The translations under genes were made by a program, and so were the position numbers. Below, piece after piece: positions 23,445-31,192 of a stretch of 64,000 nt of DNA. Source of the DNA: Ectopseudomonas mendocina (lineage in GTDB: Bacteria > Pseudomonadota > Gammaproteobacteria > Pseudomonadales > Pseudomonadaceae). How positions within the stretch are numbered: position 1 is the first letter of the stretch; every line of letters starts with the position of its first letter. The stretch lies in the NCBI RefSeq assembly GCF_008041835.1, contig NZ_VRYE01000053.1, forward strand, positions 28,364 through 92,363. Reading direction: 5' to 3'. A model generated the notes under the pieces. That model was not told where the DNA came from. It saw only the letters and a list, made by a program, of their open reading frames with translations, and ran no database searches.

Positions 23445-24002
23445 TCACTTATAGGAGGGGGAAAGGGACGGTTGCAGGTGAAGAGGGACATCCTTCGGGG
23501 TGCCTTCGACGAGAATGACCCACTCCTCGTAGCTCAACCGTTGAGCCCCTTTGCAGAGCTTGTTCCGGACGGCAATGTAGTCATCGACCGAACCGACCGC
23601 GTTGGCCAAGGTGACGATGCGTTCGCTTGCCGCGGGTTGGCCGATAGCAAAGGCCTGTGCCACATTGGCAGAGTCAGCGCACTTGGCCTGGAACATGGAT
23701 GAGGGAACAGCAACGCTATCGTTCGTTGTAATGCGTGCTTGCAGCTCTGGGTGAAGCTTCCCAGCCGGGGTCTCGAGAACATCGAGGCTGCCAAGAACGG
23801 GTTGATAGGCGGGTTTTCGCAATGCTGCACCGCCTCGGCCCGTATGCCCCCAGCTGGTGTGGTATTCGCGCATATCGGGCTCGTAGCTTGCGACCTCGAA
23901 GGGCGTGCCTGGGGCAGCGGGTTCTGGCTTATTGGCACAACCCGCTGTGAGCGCCAAGCCTATGGCCAGGCCTAGCGGCAGTAGAGATTTAAGGTGGTGC
24001 AT
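23445..24002 (-). CDS. Hypothetical lipoprotein, first gene of the dsbA unit
   Basis: Protein of 185 residues with a lipobox LTAGCANK (Cys about residue 22). The mature part contains REYHTSWGHTGRGGAALRKP and two further Cys residues. No family recognised, though a transfer-linked role is likely from its Tra box and its operon partner DsbA. The start is at 24002, with AGAGGA nine bases upstream; a longer start at 24032 is possible. Confidence 0.6.
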   Translation of the reverse strand: MHHLKSLLPLGLAIGLALTAGCANKPEPAAPGTPFEVASYEPDMREYHTSWGHTGRGGAALRKPAYQPVLGSLDVLETPAGKLHPELQARITTNDSVAVPSSMFQAKCADSANVAQAFAIGQPAASERIVTLANAVGSVDDYIAVRNKLCKGAQRLSYEEWVILVEGTPKDVPLHLQPSLSPSYK

Positions 24003-24060
24003 GGTTGATCCTCTGATGCTGGTAAGGATCATTTTCCTCCGTACAGAATCGGGGGTGGCC

Positions 24061-24085
24061 CGTTTTCAGGTCGAAAAAGCGACTG
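24061..24085 (-). promoter_or_regulatory. Tra box (CCTGAAAACG) on minus strand
   Basis: On the minus strand the sequence reads CTTTTTCGACCTGAAAACG, with the core at 24061-24070. It lies about 60 bp before the start of the lipoprotein-dsbA unit, the same distance as for the boxes before plus-strand tra units. Confidence 0.55.
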
Positions 24086-24120
24086 AAAAAACATTGGCAA
24101 AAACCCGCTTGCCATTGGAT

Positions 24121-24315
24121 TCTGCTTGTTGCAGACTCCCTATCACGTCGAGTAGCTCGGCGTTATAAATCCGGACTGCATGCCTTTGCAGTCTGTCTAG
24201 CAGGCCTAGCGCCTCATGGTTGAATCTCAACCATCATGAATTCCCAGATTAAGTCAGCCCACATGTGTGGACTGATTTAGTCATGCGCCTCGTCGCATGG
24301 TCGGCTTGTTGGCCG
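24121..24315. other. Hairpin train 3
   Basis: The gap 24003-24425 carries no gene. Consecutive inverted repeats are TCTGC/GCAGA (24121-24135), CGAG/CTCG (24149-24159), GACTGCA/TGCAGTC (24174-24193), ATGGTTGA/TCAACCAT (24216-24234), CAG.CCACA/TGTGG.CTG (24255-24274), ATGCG/CGCAT (24283-24298) and CGGC/GCCG (24302-24315). A palindrome-rich divergent intergenic region could be a transfer origin, a control region or a structured RNA; nothing here decides which. Confidence 0.5.
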
Positions 24316-24351
24316 TCTCAAAAGTACAACCAAAAACCCATGAAAAACCAA

Positions 24352-24417
24352 ACCCCAACGGGGCTGCTATTGCCCCCGTTCTGGGGTAATGCCGCCCCGT
24401 AGTTCTATCTAAATGGA
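24352..24417 (+). promoter_or_regulatory. Two-hairpin leader, copy 12 (variant)
   Basis: Hairpin 1: CCCC-AACGGGG with CCCCGTT-GGGG (24352-24386). Alternative partner: GGGGC.GC (24360-24367) with GC.GCCCC (24391-24398). SD-side pairing is weaker: TTCT (24404-24407) with AGAA (about 24416). Confidence 0.55.
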
Positions 24418-24425
24418 GAAATACT

Positions 24426-24938
24426 ATGGCTCGCGGCGTAAATAAAGTGATCTTGGTTGGCACCTGTGGTCAAGATCCAGAAACTCGCTACTTACCTAAC
24501 GGTAATGCAGTAACCAATCTCAGCCTTGCAACAAGTGAGCAGTGGACTGACAAACAAACGGGACAGAAAGTCGAAAGGACCGAATGGCACCGTGTTTCAT
24601 TGTTTGGGAAAGTCGCTGAAATCGCTGGTGAGTATTTGCGGAAAGGATCGCAGGTATACATCGAAGGTAAGCTTCAAACACGAGAGTGGGAAAAAGACGG
24701 TATCAAACGGTACACCACCGAAATTATCGTCGACATGCAGGGCACTATGCAGCTCCTGGGTGGCAAAGCAGATCGGAGCGATTCTCAAGGGCAACCCCGA
24801 GAGCAACGTCCGCAACAACAACCACGTCCTAACCAAAATCCTCGGCAACCTGCTCCTCAGCAGCAACCGAGTTACGACAGTTTCGACGACGACATCCCTT
24901 TTGCCCCAATTAGCCGTTTGCTTCTAAACATCATCTAA
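24426..24938 (+). CDS. ssb: Single-stranded DNA-binding protein with C-terminal extension
   Basis: SSB of 170 residues. The OB-fold (residues 1-110) is classic: [55 protein letters not shown] Gln/Pro-rich linker follows. The usual acidic tip (DDDIPF) is present but is not the end: 11 more residues ([11 protein letters not shown]) follow. Ordinary SSB tips must be terminal to bind partner enzymes, so this extension is notable. SD TGGAGAA before the ATG. Followed by a terminator and then recT. It would coat transferred or recombining single-stranded DNA. Confidence 0.9.
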   Translation: MARGVNKVILVGTCGQDPETRYLPNGNAVTNLSLATSEQWTDKQTGQKVERTEWHRVSLFGKVAEIAGEYLRKGSQVYIEGKLQTREWEKDGIKRYTTEIIVDMQGTMQLLGGKADRSDSQGQPREQRPQQQPRPNQNPRQPAPQQQPSYDSFDDDIPFAPISRLLLNII

Positions 24939-24962
24939 TCAGGCAGAAGTCAGTCAAGAATT

Positions 24963-24990
24963 AACGCACCTTCGGGTGCGTTTTCTTTTT
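24963..24990 (+). terminator. Rho-independent terminator after ssb
   Basis: AACGCACC and GGTGCGTT pair around TTCG and are followed by TTTTCTTTTT. Confidence 0.85.
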
Positions 24991-25005
24991 AGAAAGGAAA
25001 ATGAA

Positions 25006-26097
25006 ATGAGCGATAACTTCCAAAACGCAGTTGCAATTATTGCGAAGCAAGAAGACAAGTTCATCAAGCTGGTGGAGTCGTCGAAGACTGACGTTTTGTT
25101 CAAAAATGAGCTGCTGTTTGCATCGCAGGCCATGATGAATAACGACTATCTGTGCAAGTGCGCGACTACTAACCCGTTAAGCCTTAGAAATGCGTTCAGC
25201 CAGGTTGCGGCATACGGATTGACTCTTAATCAATCTCGACAGCTTGCGTACTTGGTGCCCCGAGACGGGCAGGTGGTTTTGGACGTGTCCTGGAGGGGCA
25301 TGGTCAAGGTCGCTGTGAACGACGGCGCGATCCGTGATTGCATCGTTGAATTGGTCTACTCGAAAGACAAATTCGAGTACAGAGGGAAGCGACAAAGCCC
25401 GACCCACACCTTCAACCCCTTCGACAAGAAGGCTGATCGTGGGGAGTTTGTAGGTTGCTATGTCGAAGCTCTTCTGCCTGATGGCCGCGTTCACGTTGAG
25501 GCGGTTACCGCTGATGAAATCAATGCTGCTCGCGATGCTTCGGAGCTGTGGAAACGCAAGAAGAAAGGCCCTTGGGTTGACTTCGAAGATTCCATGCGCA
25601 AGAAGTCGGCCATCAAGATTGCAAGGAAATACTGGCCTCAGACCGGCTCAAAGCTGGACGGAGTGATTCAGTACCTCAACACAGACGCTGGGGAAGGTTT
25701 TTCTTCCAACGATGTACCAGTTGAAGTTGTTGAACGATATATGGGCGCTGCTGATGTGGTGGAAGCTGAGCCGTTGCCGACCTCTAACCAGGTTGATCAG
25801 CCGTCAGAACCCACCGTAAATCCCGAACAGGCCGCTAAGCCAGAGGTTGCAGATCCTGCCCCGGCAGATGATGTGATTGAAGGTGAAGTTGTCCGTGATG
25901 GAAGCCAGGTCCCGCCACCTGCTGACTTACCTGCAAAGGTGATCAAGAAGGTTGCGGAAGTTGTTCGGCGTGCTCGTGATGCAAACAGTTGGGAGCCGGC
26001 GTTCGAGTACGTTTCGACGTGGCCTGTAGACGCTCGGGATTACGCTGTAACTCAGTTGAAAGCTGCGCAGTACGTTGCTCAGTCGCAAGGCGAGTGA
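25006..26097 (+). CDS. recT: RecT-family recombinase
   Basis: Single-strand annealing protein of the RecT family, 363 residues. The N-terminal ~220 residues form the RecT core (NPLSLRNAFSQVAAYGLTLN, VVLDVSWRGMVKVAVNDGAI, SMRKKSAIKIARKYWPQT). A Pro/Ala/Glu-rich linker and a short helical C-terminal part follow. Start at 25006 with AAAGGAAA upstream; the longer reading begins in the terminator. Together with SSB and the YqaJ exonuclease at 27487 it forms a complete phage-like recombination set (nuclease, annealase, SSB). Confidence 0.9.
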   Translation: MSDNFQNAVAIIAKQEDKFIKLVESSKTDVLFKNELLFASQAMMNNDYLCKCATTNPLSLRNAFSQVAAYGLTLNQSRQLAYLVPRDGQVVLDVSWRGMVKVAVNDGAIRDCIVELVYSKDKFEYRGKRQSPTHTFNPFDKKADRGEFVGCYVEALLPDGRVHVEAVTADEINAARDASELWKRKKKGPWVDFEDSMRKKSAIKIARKYWPQTGSKLDGVIQYLNTDAGEGFSSNDVPVEVVERYMGAADVVEAEPLPTSNQVDQPSEPTVNPEQAAKPEVADPAPADDVIEGEVVRDGSQVPPPADLPAKVIKKVAEVVRRARDANSWEPAFEYVSTWPVDARDYAVTQLKAAQYVAQSQGE

Positions 26098-26152
26098 CGC
26101 CAAAAACGCTTTGGGTGCCCCTGTTCCATAGGGCTCTTCGAGCTGACCACAA

Positions 26153-26202
26153 CCCTGCGGGGCTTTCCCGCAAGGGGAGTGCTCCGTCAGTTCAAAAGGA
26201 AC
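26153..26202 (+). promoter_or_regulatory. Two-hairpin leader, copy 13
   Basis: Hairpin 1: CCC-TGCGGG with CCCGCA-AGGG (26153-26176). Alternative: CGGGGC (26158-26163) with GCTCCG (26181-26186). SD-side: GTTC (26190-26193) with GAAC (26199-26202) next to AAGGA. Confidence 0.55.
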
Positions 26203-26209
26203 CAATCAG

Positions 26210-26254
26210 ATGGCTGACTTGATCGTCTTCATCCTGACCCTGCTGCTGCCGTAA
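26210..26254 (+). CDS. Possible 14-residue hydrophobic peptide
   Basis: Very short ORF MADLIVFILTLLLP with AAAAGGA upstream and a leader of the common type in front. The sequence is almost entirely hydrophobic, as in tiny membrane peptides or leader peptides. The leader and SD support translation, but its size leaves real doubt. Confidence 0.35.
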   Translation: MADLIVFILTLLLP

Positions 26255-26273
26255 GGCACCTGCAAAAAAACTC

Positions 26274-26324
26274 CCTGACGGGGCATATCCCGCCAGGTGA
26301 TTGCCCTTGTCGCTCTCTGAAAGG
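26274..26324 (+). promoter_or_regulatory. Two-hairpin leader, copy 14
   Basis: Hairpin 1: CCTG-a-CGGG with CCCG-c-CAGG (26274-26297). Alternative: GGGGCA (26280-26285) with TGCCCT (26302-26307). SD-side: CCTT (26305-26308) with AAGG (26321-26324). Confidence 0.6.
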
Positions 26325-26332
26325 AAAACGAT

Positions 26333-26542
26333 ATGGCAACTCATACCCAAGATGCAGAAAGCCTAGATCCCCCTGTTGAACAACAGAGGGATCTACTGGC
26401 CTCAGCAATCGGGGAAGCTTTGGTGAAGGCCGGAATGATTGGCCCGAACACACCCCTCACAGGGCCTCAGCTTCTCTATTTCCTCGATCAGCTGGTTGAT
26501 CATTACAACGAGCTGTGCCGCTCGGTCGACGTTGCTAACTGA
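26333..26542 (+). CDS. Hypothetical protein
   Basis: Unrecognised 69-residue protein, acidic N-terminus, helical (RDLLASAIGEALVKAG; QLLYFLDQLVDHYNELC). SD AAAGGA before the ATG. It lies in the second leader cluster between recT and the exonuclease gene, and may be an accessory or regulatory subunit. Confidence 0.55.
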   Translation: MATHTQDAESLDPPVEQQRDLLASAIGEALVKAGMIGPNTPLTGPQLLYFLDQLVDHYNELCRSVDVAN

Positions 26543-26564
26543 GACCTAGCTGCAATATGCATCA

Positions 26565-26631
26565 CCCTGAGGGGGCATCGCCCCCAACAGGGAAGGTGCC
26601 TCTTTTTCAGGGCTAAAAATCTGAGAAGGAG
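26565..26631 (+). promoter_or_regulatory. SD-occluding two-hairpin leader, copy 15
   Basis: Hairpin 1: CCCTG-a-GGGGG with CCCCC-aa-CAGGG (26565-26592). Hairpin 2: CTCTTTTTCA (26600-26609) with TGAGAAGGAG (26622-26631), all 10 positions pair (two G-U) and cover the SD. Alternative: GGGGCATC (26572-26579) with GGTGCCTC (26595-26602), all 8 positions pair. Confidence 0.75.
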
Positions 26632-26638
26632 ATACACC

Positions 26639-26818
26639 ATGCGGACTTACATCTTATCGATGACCGTCAAGCATTCGACGCAAAGGGCTACCTTCCGCTG
26701 TGAAGCAACCACCTTCGGCGAAGCGATCGACAAAGCAGAGAAAGCCCATCCGGGCTTTTTTGCTGTTCTGACCAACTCCCTTCAAGGAGAGCAGAACAAT
26801 GCGACCGTCAACCGTTGA
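26639..26818 (+). CDS. 59-residue hypothetical protein
   Basis: Small gene starting MRTYILSMTVKHSTQRATFR, ferredoxin-like strand/helix pattern (EATTFGEAIDKAEKAHPGFFAVL). SD AAGGAG eight bases upstream lies in the leader hairpin. Its 3' end overlaps the next gene by 20 bases, so the two are coupled. Unrecognised. Confidence 0.55.
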   Translation: MRTYILSMTVKHSTQRATFRCEATTFGEAIDKAEKAHPGFFAVLTNSLQGEQNNATVNR

Positions 26819-27302
26819 GGGGCTGAAGGACTCCCTTGCTAGCTGGAGGGAGATGAAAGAAGAGGGTGGTGCGTTCGCGCAATACGCTGACGAAATGATC
26901 GAGCAATTTCAGGTGAAGCTCATTCTTCTGGAATACCTGCTTTGTCAGTTCACCATCCATGGACTTGGCTTGACGCTGAAGCATCGGAGCCGGGACACCT
27001 GGGGCGTACTTCTCCCAGACGCATCTCAGCAAGGGCGCTTTCGGTGGCAGGCATTTCAACGTGATGGCTTCACCGGCCATTGCACGCATGACACGCCGGA
27101 GCTGTGCATTGGCGACATGCTTGACGATGGTTACGCGCTTCTCGATATGGGAGCGCTTGATCGATTGTCGGGTACCACCGAATGGCAGCGCGGTATGGAG
27201 ATCGTCGCAGTGATTCAGGCTTGCAATGCGGGTCAGTTGAGCTTCGAGGATGCCATGCGCAAGCGAGAAGAAATCTACTCCCGCTACGCGAAGGTTGCGT
27301 AA
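26799..27302 (+). CDS. Hypothetical protein
   Basis: Unrecognised 167-residue soluble protein. A helical N-terminal half is followed by a strand-rich middle (WGVLLPDASQQGRFRWQAFQRDGF) and a C-terminal helix ending AMRKREEIYSRYAKVA. It has its own SD (AAGGAG) inside the preceding small gene. It belongs to the ssb/recT/exonuclease cluster. Confidence 0.6.
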   Translation: MRPSTVEGLKDSLASWREMKEEGGAFAQYADEMIEQFQVKLILLEYLLCQFTIHGLGLTLKHRSRDTWGVLLPDASQQGRFRWQAFQRDGFTGHCTHDTPELCIGDMLDDGYALLDMGALDRLSGTTEWQRGMEIVAVIQACNAGQLSFEDAMRKREEIYSRYAKVA

Positions 27303-27338
27303 GCGTGAGCGTCACTGGAACACCAGAGAAAGAATATC

Positions 27339-27425
27339 CCCCAGGGGGCGAAAGCCCTCTGGGGTTTCGCCTTTTCGGGGGTGCCGCTTGGGTTTTCGAG
27401 CCAGGGTGGTGAACTTGAGAAAAGG
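27339..27425 (+). promoter_or_regulatory. SD-occluding two-hairpin leader, copy 16
   Basis: Hairpin 1: CCCCA-GGGGC with GCCC-CTGGGG around GAAA (27339-27364). Hairpin 2: CCTTTTC (27370-27376) with GAAAAGG (27419-27425) at the SD. Alternative: GGCGAAA (27347-27353) with TTTCGCC (27365-27371), 7 bp. Confidence 0.7.
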
Positions 27426-27434
27426 AGAAATCAG

Positions 27435-27500
27435 ATGAAGACCTTTGAGTCCAGCTGCTTGCTGGGGTTTGATGGGGGTGTCAGCAATGAAGATCGTTGA
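27435..27500 (+). CDS. Possible 21-residue leader peptide coupled to exonuclease gene
   Basis: The best SD in the region (AAAGGAGA, 27421-27428) points to the ATG at 27435, which opens a 21-codon ORF (MKTFESSCLLGFDGGVSNED plus Arg) ending 14 bases inside the exonuclease gene in another frame. The exonuclease start at 27487 has only GGGGG nearby. This is the arrangement expected for translational coupling through a short upstream ORF. Confidence 0.45.
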   Translation: MKTFESSCLLGFDGGVSNEDR

Positions 27501-28530
27501 CATCGCACAGCGGACTCCCGAGTGGCATGAGTGGCGAAGGGATGGCATCAGTGCAACCAGTTGCGCGGTCATCATGGGTGAGAACCCTGATAAAACGCCC
27601 CTGGAGCTGTGGAAAGAACTGGTCGGAATTGTCGAGCCAGCTGACTTGTCGGTAATCCCGCAGGTTAGGAGGGGAGTCAAATTCGAACCGCTAGCACTGC
27701 AAGCCTTTGAGGACAAGTACGGCAAAATCGCTTTGCCGTTCTGTGCGGAGTCGACCGAGCACCCGTTTATTCGGGCTTCGTTCGATGGCGTTCTGGATGA
27801 CAAGTCTCCGGTAGAGATCAAGAACCTCTCCGAAACTAATCACCTGGAAGTGCTGCAACTCAGGGAGCATAGCAAGGCATTCAAGCTGTACCGCTGGCAA
27901 ATCATGCATCAGATGATCGTCAGTGGAGCACGGCGCGGGTACCTGTGGTGTTGGTCGCCGAAGCATGAACCCTGCTGTTTGATCGTTGACTGGGATGACC
28001 TCCTGGTGAGACGAATCATTCAAGCAGAAGAAATCTTCTGGGGGCTGGTGATGCGCGGCGTGCCGCCTGAGGCCGATCCGAAGCGGGACGTTATTCCGCT
28101 GGATAGGCTGGACCTTGCTGCATGGCGTCCGCTAGCAAATGCCAGGAGGGCGAAGGAGAGCAAAATTGCTGAGCTGAAAGCCCAGTTGAAAGTGCTCACC
28201 AAGGAAGCAAAAGACCTTGAGGCCGAGATCCTGCCGTTGCTGGGGGAGTTCCGCCGGGCCGATGCTTTGGGTGTGAAAGTCACGAGCTACGAAGTGGCTG
28301 GCACTGTGGATTGGAAAGGTGTTGCGCACGAGCTAGAGGCGGTTATTCCGCCCGATGTGATCGCGAGACATCAGACTGGTTCGTCAATGGCTACGCGGTT
28401 TTCTGTAGATGCCTCCTTCGATGAAAGTAAGGCCAAACCCGAGCCGTTGCCTCGCATACGGCAAAGGGTGGACGCAATAAATGAGACGGTCGAAGAGCCG
28501 TCACAGTTTTTCGGAACCTTCTGGTTCTAA
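27487..28530 (+). CDS. YqaJ-family viral-type recombinase/exonuclease, FGTFWF tail
   Basis: Lambda-exonuclease-like (YqaJ) nuclease of 347 residues. RTPEWHEWRRDGISATSCAVIMGENP is the family N-terminal signature. The catalytic core follows: RRGVKFEPLALQAFEDKYG (Glu), HPFIRASFDGVL (Asp of the D-(x)n-ExK motif) and SPVEIKNLS (ExK). The C-terminal third has a coiled-coil (about 215-255) and ends FGTFWF, identical to the end of the 10286-11485 protein. It works with RecT and SSB in strand-annealing recombination. Start at 27487 rather than a longer one because of the family N-terminus. Confidence 0.88.
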   Translation: MKIVDIAQRTPEWHEWRRDGISATSCAVIMGENPDKTPLELWKELVGIVEPADLSVIPQVRRGVKFEPLALQAFEDKYGKIALPFCAESTEHPFIRASFDGVLDDKSPVEIKNLSETNHLEVLQLREHSKAFKLYRWQIMHQMIVSGARRGYLWCWSPKHEPCCLIVDWDDLLVRRIIQAEEIFWGLVMRGVPPEADPKRDVIPLDRLDLAAWRPLANARRAKESKIAELKAQLKVLTKEAKDLEAEILPLLGEFRRADALGVKVTSYEVAGTVDWKGVAHELEAVIPPDVIARHQTGSSMATRFSVDASFDESKAKPEPLPRIRQRVDAINETVEEPSQFFGTFWF

Positions 28531-28536
28531 CCCCTC

Positions 28537-28562
28537 AGCCCGGCACTCGCCGGGCTTTTTTT
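28537..28562 (+). terminator. Rho-independent terminator
   Basis: AGCCCGGC and GCCGGGCT pair around ACTC, followed by a T-run of seven. It separates the recombination genes from the transfer operon. Confidence 0.85.
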
Positions 28563-28586
28563 CGACCATAAAACTGCCTGAAAACG
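28563..28586 (+). promoter_or_regulatory. Tra box before traI
   Basis: CGACCATAAAACTG then CCTGAAAACG (core 28577-28586), about 50 bp before the traI start. Confidence 0.6.
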
Positions 28587-28630
28587 AAACTCAAGGCGGT
28601 ATCCCTCACGCATCATTCTCAGCACACAAC

Positions 28631-31192
28631 ATGGCCGAGAAGCGTATGCCTCCATTTTCATTCCTGAAACGCCTGTGGCCTCGAAGCGAGCGTGCCCTTA
28701 CGGACAGCTTCGCGCACCCGGCCGAGCAGATGATTACTCCTGAAATCAAGCGGTACCTGGAGAACCATAACTGGCGAAATCTTCGGTACCCACCTTACCA
28801 AGAGGGATATCCGGGGCTGGTTAGCGGCCAGTGGTTCATGCGCAATTATCAGCACGAGCTGTTCGATCGGATCATTCATTCAGTCGGAATGCCTGCCAGT
28901 GACCTCAAGCTCTACGTTGAGCCGATACTGGTGAATTTCGCTGAGTTGGCGCACATGCTGCCGGCGTCGGAGAACCACCATCACTCCGGGCCAGGGGGAT
29001 TGCTACGGCATAGCCTTGAGGTCGCCTCGCTTACCCTGGATGGGTGCCTTACGACCGCCTTTGATACAAACGAGACCCCGGCACGGCGAAGCATGCGCCT
29101 TCGTCGGTGGTACGTCGCGGGCATTGCATCAGGGCTGCTACACGATGCTGGGAAGCCTCTCACGGATATTCGCGCCACCGATTTTGAAGGCAACAACCAG
29201 TGGATCTACGCGCAAGAGACGCTTCATGACTGGTCTGTGCGCAACAAGCTGACCCGCTATTTCCTGCATTGGAATTCCAATAGGCATGGGAACCACGTGC
29301 AGGTTTCTGTAGCGCAAGCGACACGAATCATTCCTCCAACCGTACAGGCATGGCTGATTGAAGGTGGCCACGACATCTACGAAGCGCTCCTCGATGCCAT
29401 TTCCGGTACCGGAAGCTCGCCTCTGACCGAGCTGGTCAAGTGGGCCGACTCTGCATCGACCAAGCGTGACCTCAATCGAGGCTCGAATAATGGCGGGAGC
29501 AACGCAACAGGCGTCCCGGTACCGCGGCTGGTGTCGGATGCAATGCTGCGGTTGCTGAGTGACGGAACCTGGAAGATCAACACGCCTGCCGGCCGAGTTT
29601 GGGTTGCAACTGATGGTGTCTACATCGCTTGGAACCAGGGTGCCGAAGAGATTGTGAGCATGCTCGTCGGTGATGGGGTTGTGGCCATCCCGCGATCACC
29701 TGACACGCTAATTGGCACTTTGGTAGAGCACGGGATAGCAGAGAGAGCCCCAAGCGGCGACCTGTATTGGCTGGTGACGCCTCACCTTCTCCGTAAAAAC
29801 GGCAAAGGCCCGGCGCTGCGCTGCATGAAGCTTGTGAATCCGGACATCCTTTTTCCAACCACGCCGATTCCGCCGCCAGTTTCCATTAGCCTTGGGAAGG
29901 AAGGAAAGCAGAAGGATGTCATTGCTCCTAACGATACGGCTGGCGCAGCAGCGAACGCGCTGAGTGAACATCAGGAAGACCTGTTTGGGGCTGATCTGAC
30001 TGGGGACTCGAGCGGGGATACTGACGCTGATTCGCTGCCTACACCTTCTAAAGAATCCGCATCGTCGAAGCCAGCAAGAAAGAAAAAAGCGGCTCCAAGG
30101 CAAGCAGCTCCGGTACCAACAACCGCCTCTTCAGGGGTTAGCCTCAAACAAGCGCAGAATCCCGCCGAAGAGGCCCCTGTTGGCCCTGTTAGTGTGGAGT
30201 CAGCGCCGGCAGCTGACGATACGGCTGCAATTGCTTCCTCCCAACCAGAGGAAGCTTTGGATGCTGAGGAGGAGGAAGAAGCACCTCAGGAGCCACCTGC
30301 CAGCCTTGAGGAAATGCTGCTTTTCTTGAGTCCCCATTCCCCGGCGGCTGAGCCCCTTCAAGAAGAACCACTCCCGGCCGCTGAGGCTGAAAGTAGCACC
30401 GAGCCCTCTGACGCTGATACCCAAGTCGGATCAGAGCAAGGGGCGCAGGAGCTGTTGCCTCGTCAGGAAAAGATCTCCCTCAACTCCATCATGGGGCAAG
30501 GCAAACGCACGCCTAAAACTACGCCTCCGTTGGAATCGAAGAAGCAGAAAGTTGGAGAAGCCGGCCCTGTGGAAAATGAGGTCCCAGGCGCTGGCAGTAT
30601 CCTGCCAGCGGATGTCGTGTCGAAGCTCACAGCGCACGAATGCTACCTGTTGGAACAACAACCTGAGCTTGCCCAAAAGCTCATCACCGCGACTCAAGAC
30701 CCAGAGAACGCGGCATTAGCAAGAAACAAGGTATTCGTTCGACTGGGAAAATCTTCGTTCCTTGCTGAAGACATCCACCCGCTCGTCCATGCGGGCTGGT
30801 TGTGGCAGGACATTACGGTCGAAGGGCCTGCTCTGACCCGCACGCTACAGTCCCGTGAAGGCTTCATGCTCACCGCCGACTACAGCGTCATCTACTGCAA
30901 GTTAGCGGAGCTGGACTGGGCTATTCCTCACATATCCCGGCTTCGCGAGGCCGACATCCCAAGCCTCGAGCAAGCTGTGAAGTCGCTGATCGAGAAGGCC
31001 GTACTTGAGGAAATAGGCGGGTCGCCTGTGCTCAGCCTCACAACCTACATGCTCACGAATGTCGCTGAGCAGTTCGGTATCACATCAACATCCCTAGAGA
31101 ACGCAGTGTTCTGCTTCCGCGATGCCGTCAAGGTTGCCAAGCGCAGAAAAATCTTCGTTCGCCCCCTTTACGAGGAGCTTCCCAAAAAATGA
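28631..31192 (+). CDS. traI: TraI-type relaxase, MOBH family
   Basis: DNA relaxase that nicks oriT and leads the transferred strand, 853 residues. The N-terminal TraI_2 (MOBH) domain carries ENHHHSGPGGLLRHSLEVA (His116-118, His127) and an HD-type metal site LLHDAGKPLTD (His161-Asp162), as in R27/SXT-type TraI rather than the F-type. Residues ~450-680 are low-complexity, acidic and Ala/Pro-rich, and a C-terminal domain follows (~690-853). The ATG at 28631 has a weak SD, and one at 28646 is also possible; a longer reading overlaps the exonuclease gene. It overlaps traD by ATGA. The nicking site was not located. Confidence 0.85.
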   Translation: MAEKRMPPFSFLKRLWPRSERALTDSFAHPAEQMITPEIKRYLENHNWRNLRYPPYQEGYPGLVSGQWFMRNYQHELFDRIIHSVGMPASDLKLYVEPILVNFAELAHMLPASENHHHSGPGGLLRHSLEVASLTLDGCLTTAFDTNETPARRSMRLRRWYVAGIASGLLHDAGKPLTDIRATDFEGNNQWIYAQETLHDWSVRNKLTRYFLHWNSNRHGNHVQVSVAQATRIIPPTVQAWLIEGGHDIYEALLDAISGTGSSPLTELVKWADSASTKRDLNRGSNNGGSNATGVPVPRLVSDAMLRLLSDGTWKINTPAGRVWVATDGVYIAWNQGAEEIVSMLVGDGVVAIPRSPDTLIGTLVEHGIAERAPSGDLYWLVTPHLLRKNGKGPALRCMKLVNPDILFPTTPIPPPVSISLGKEGKQKDVIAPNDTAGAAANALSEHQEDLFGADLTGDSSGDTDADSLPTPSKESASSKPARKKKAAPRQAAPVPTTASSGVSLKQAQNPAEEAPVGPVSVESAPAADDTAAIASSQPEEALDAEEEEEAPQEPPASLEEMLLFLSPHSPAAEPLQEEPLPAAEAESSTEPSDADTQVGSEQGAQELLPRQEKISLNSIMGQGKRTPKTTPPLESKKQKVGEAGPVENEVPGAGSILPADVVSKLTAHECYLLEQQPELAQKLITATQDPENAALARNKVFVRLGKSSFLAEDIHPLVHAGWLWQDITVEGPALTRTLQSREGFMLTADYSVIYCKLAELDWAIPHISRLREADIPSLEQAVKSLIEKAVLEEIGGSPVLSLTTYMLTNVAEQFGITSTSLENAVFCFRDAVKVAKRRKIFVRPLYEELPKK

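Noticed and set aside
24121..24315. Possible tRNA genes in hairpin train 3 (GGTTGAATCTCAACC looks T-arm-like)
   Set aside because: No acceptor stem, D-arm or anticodon loop with U33 at the correct spacing; loop lengths are wrong.
28481..28630. Extended TraI start overlapping the exonuclease gene
   Set aside because: It would cross a strong terminator and the tra box; no SD, and the added residues look like non-coding translation.
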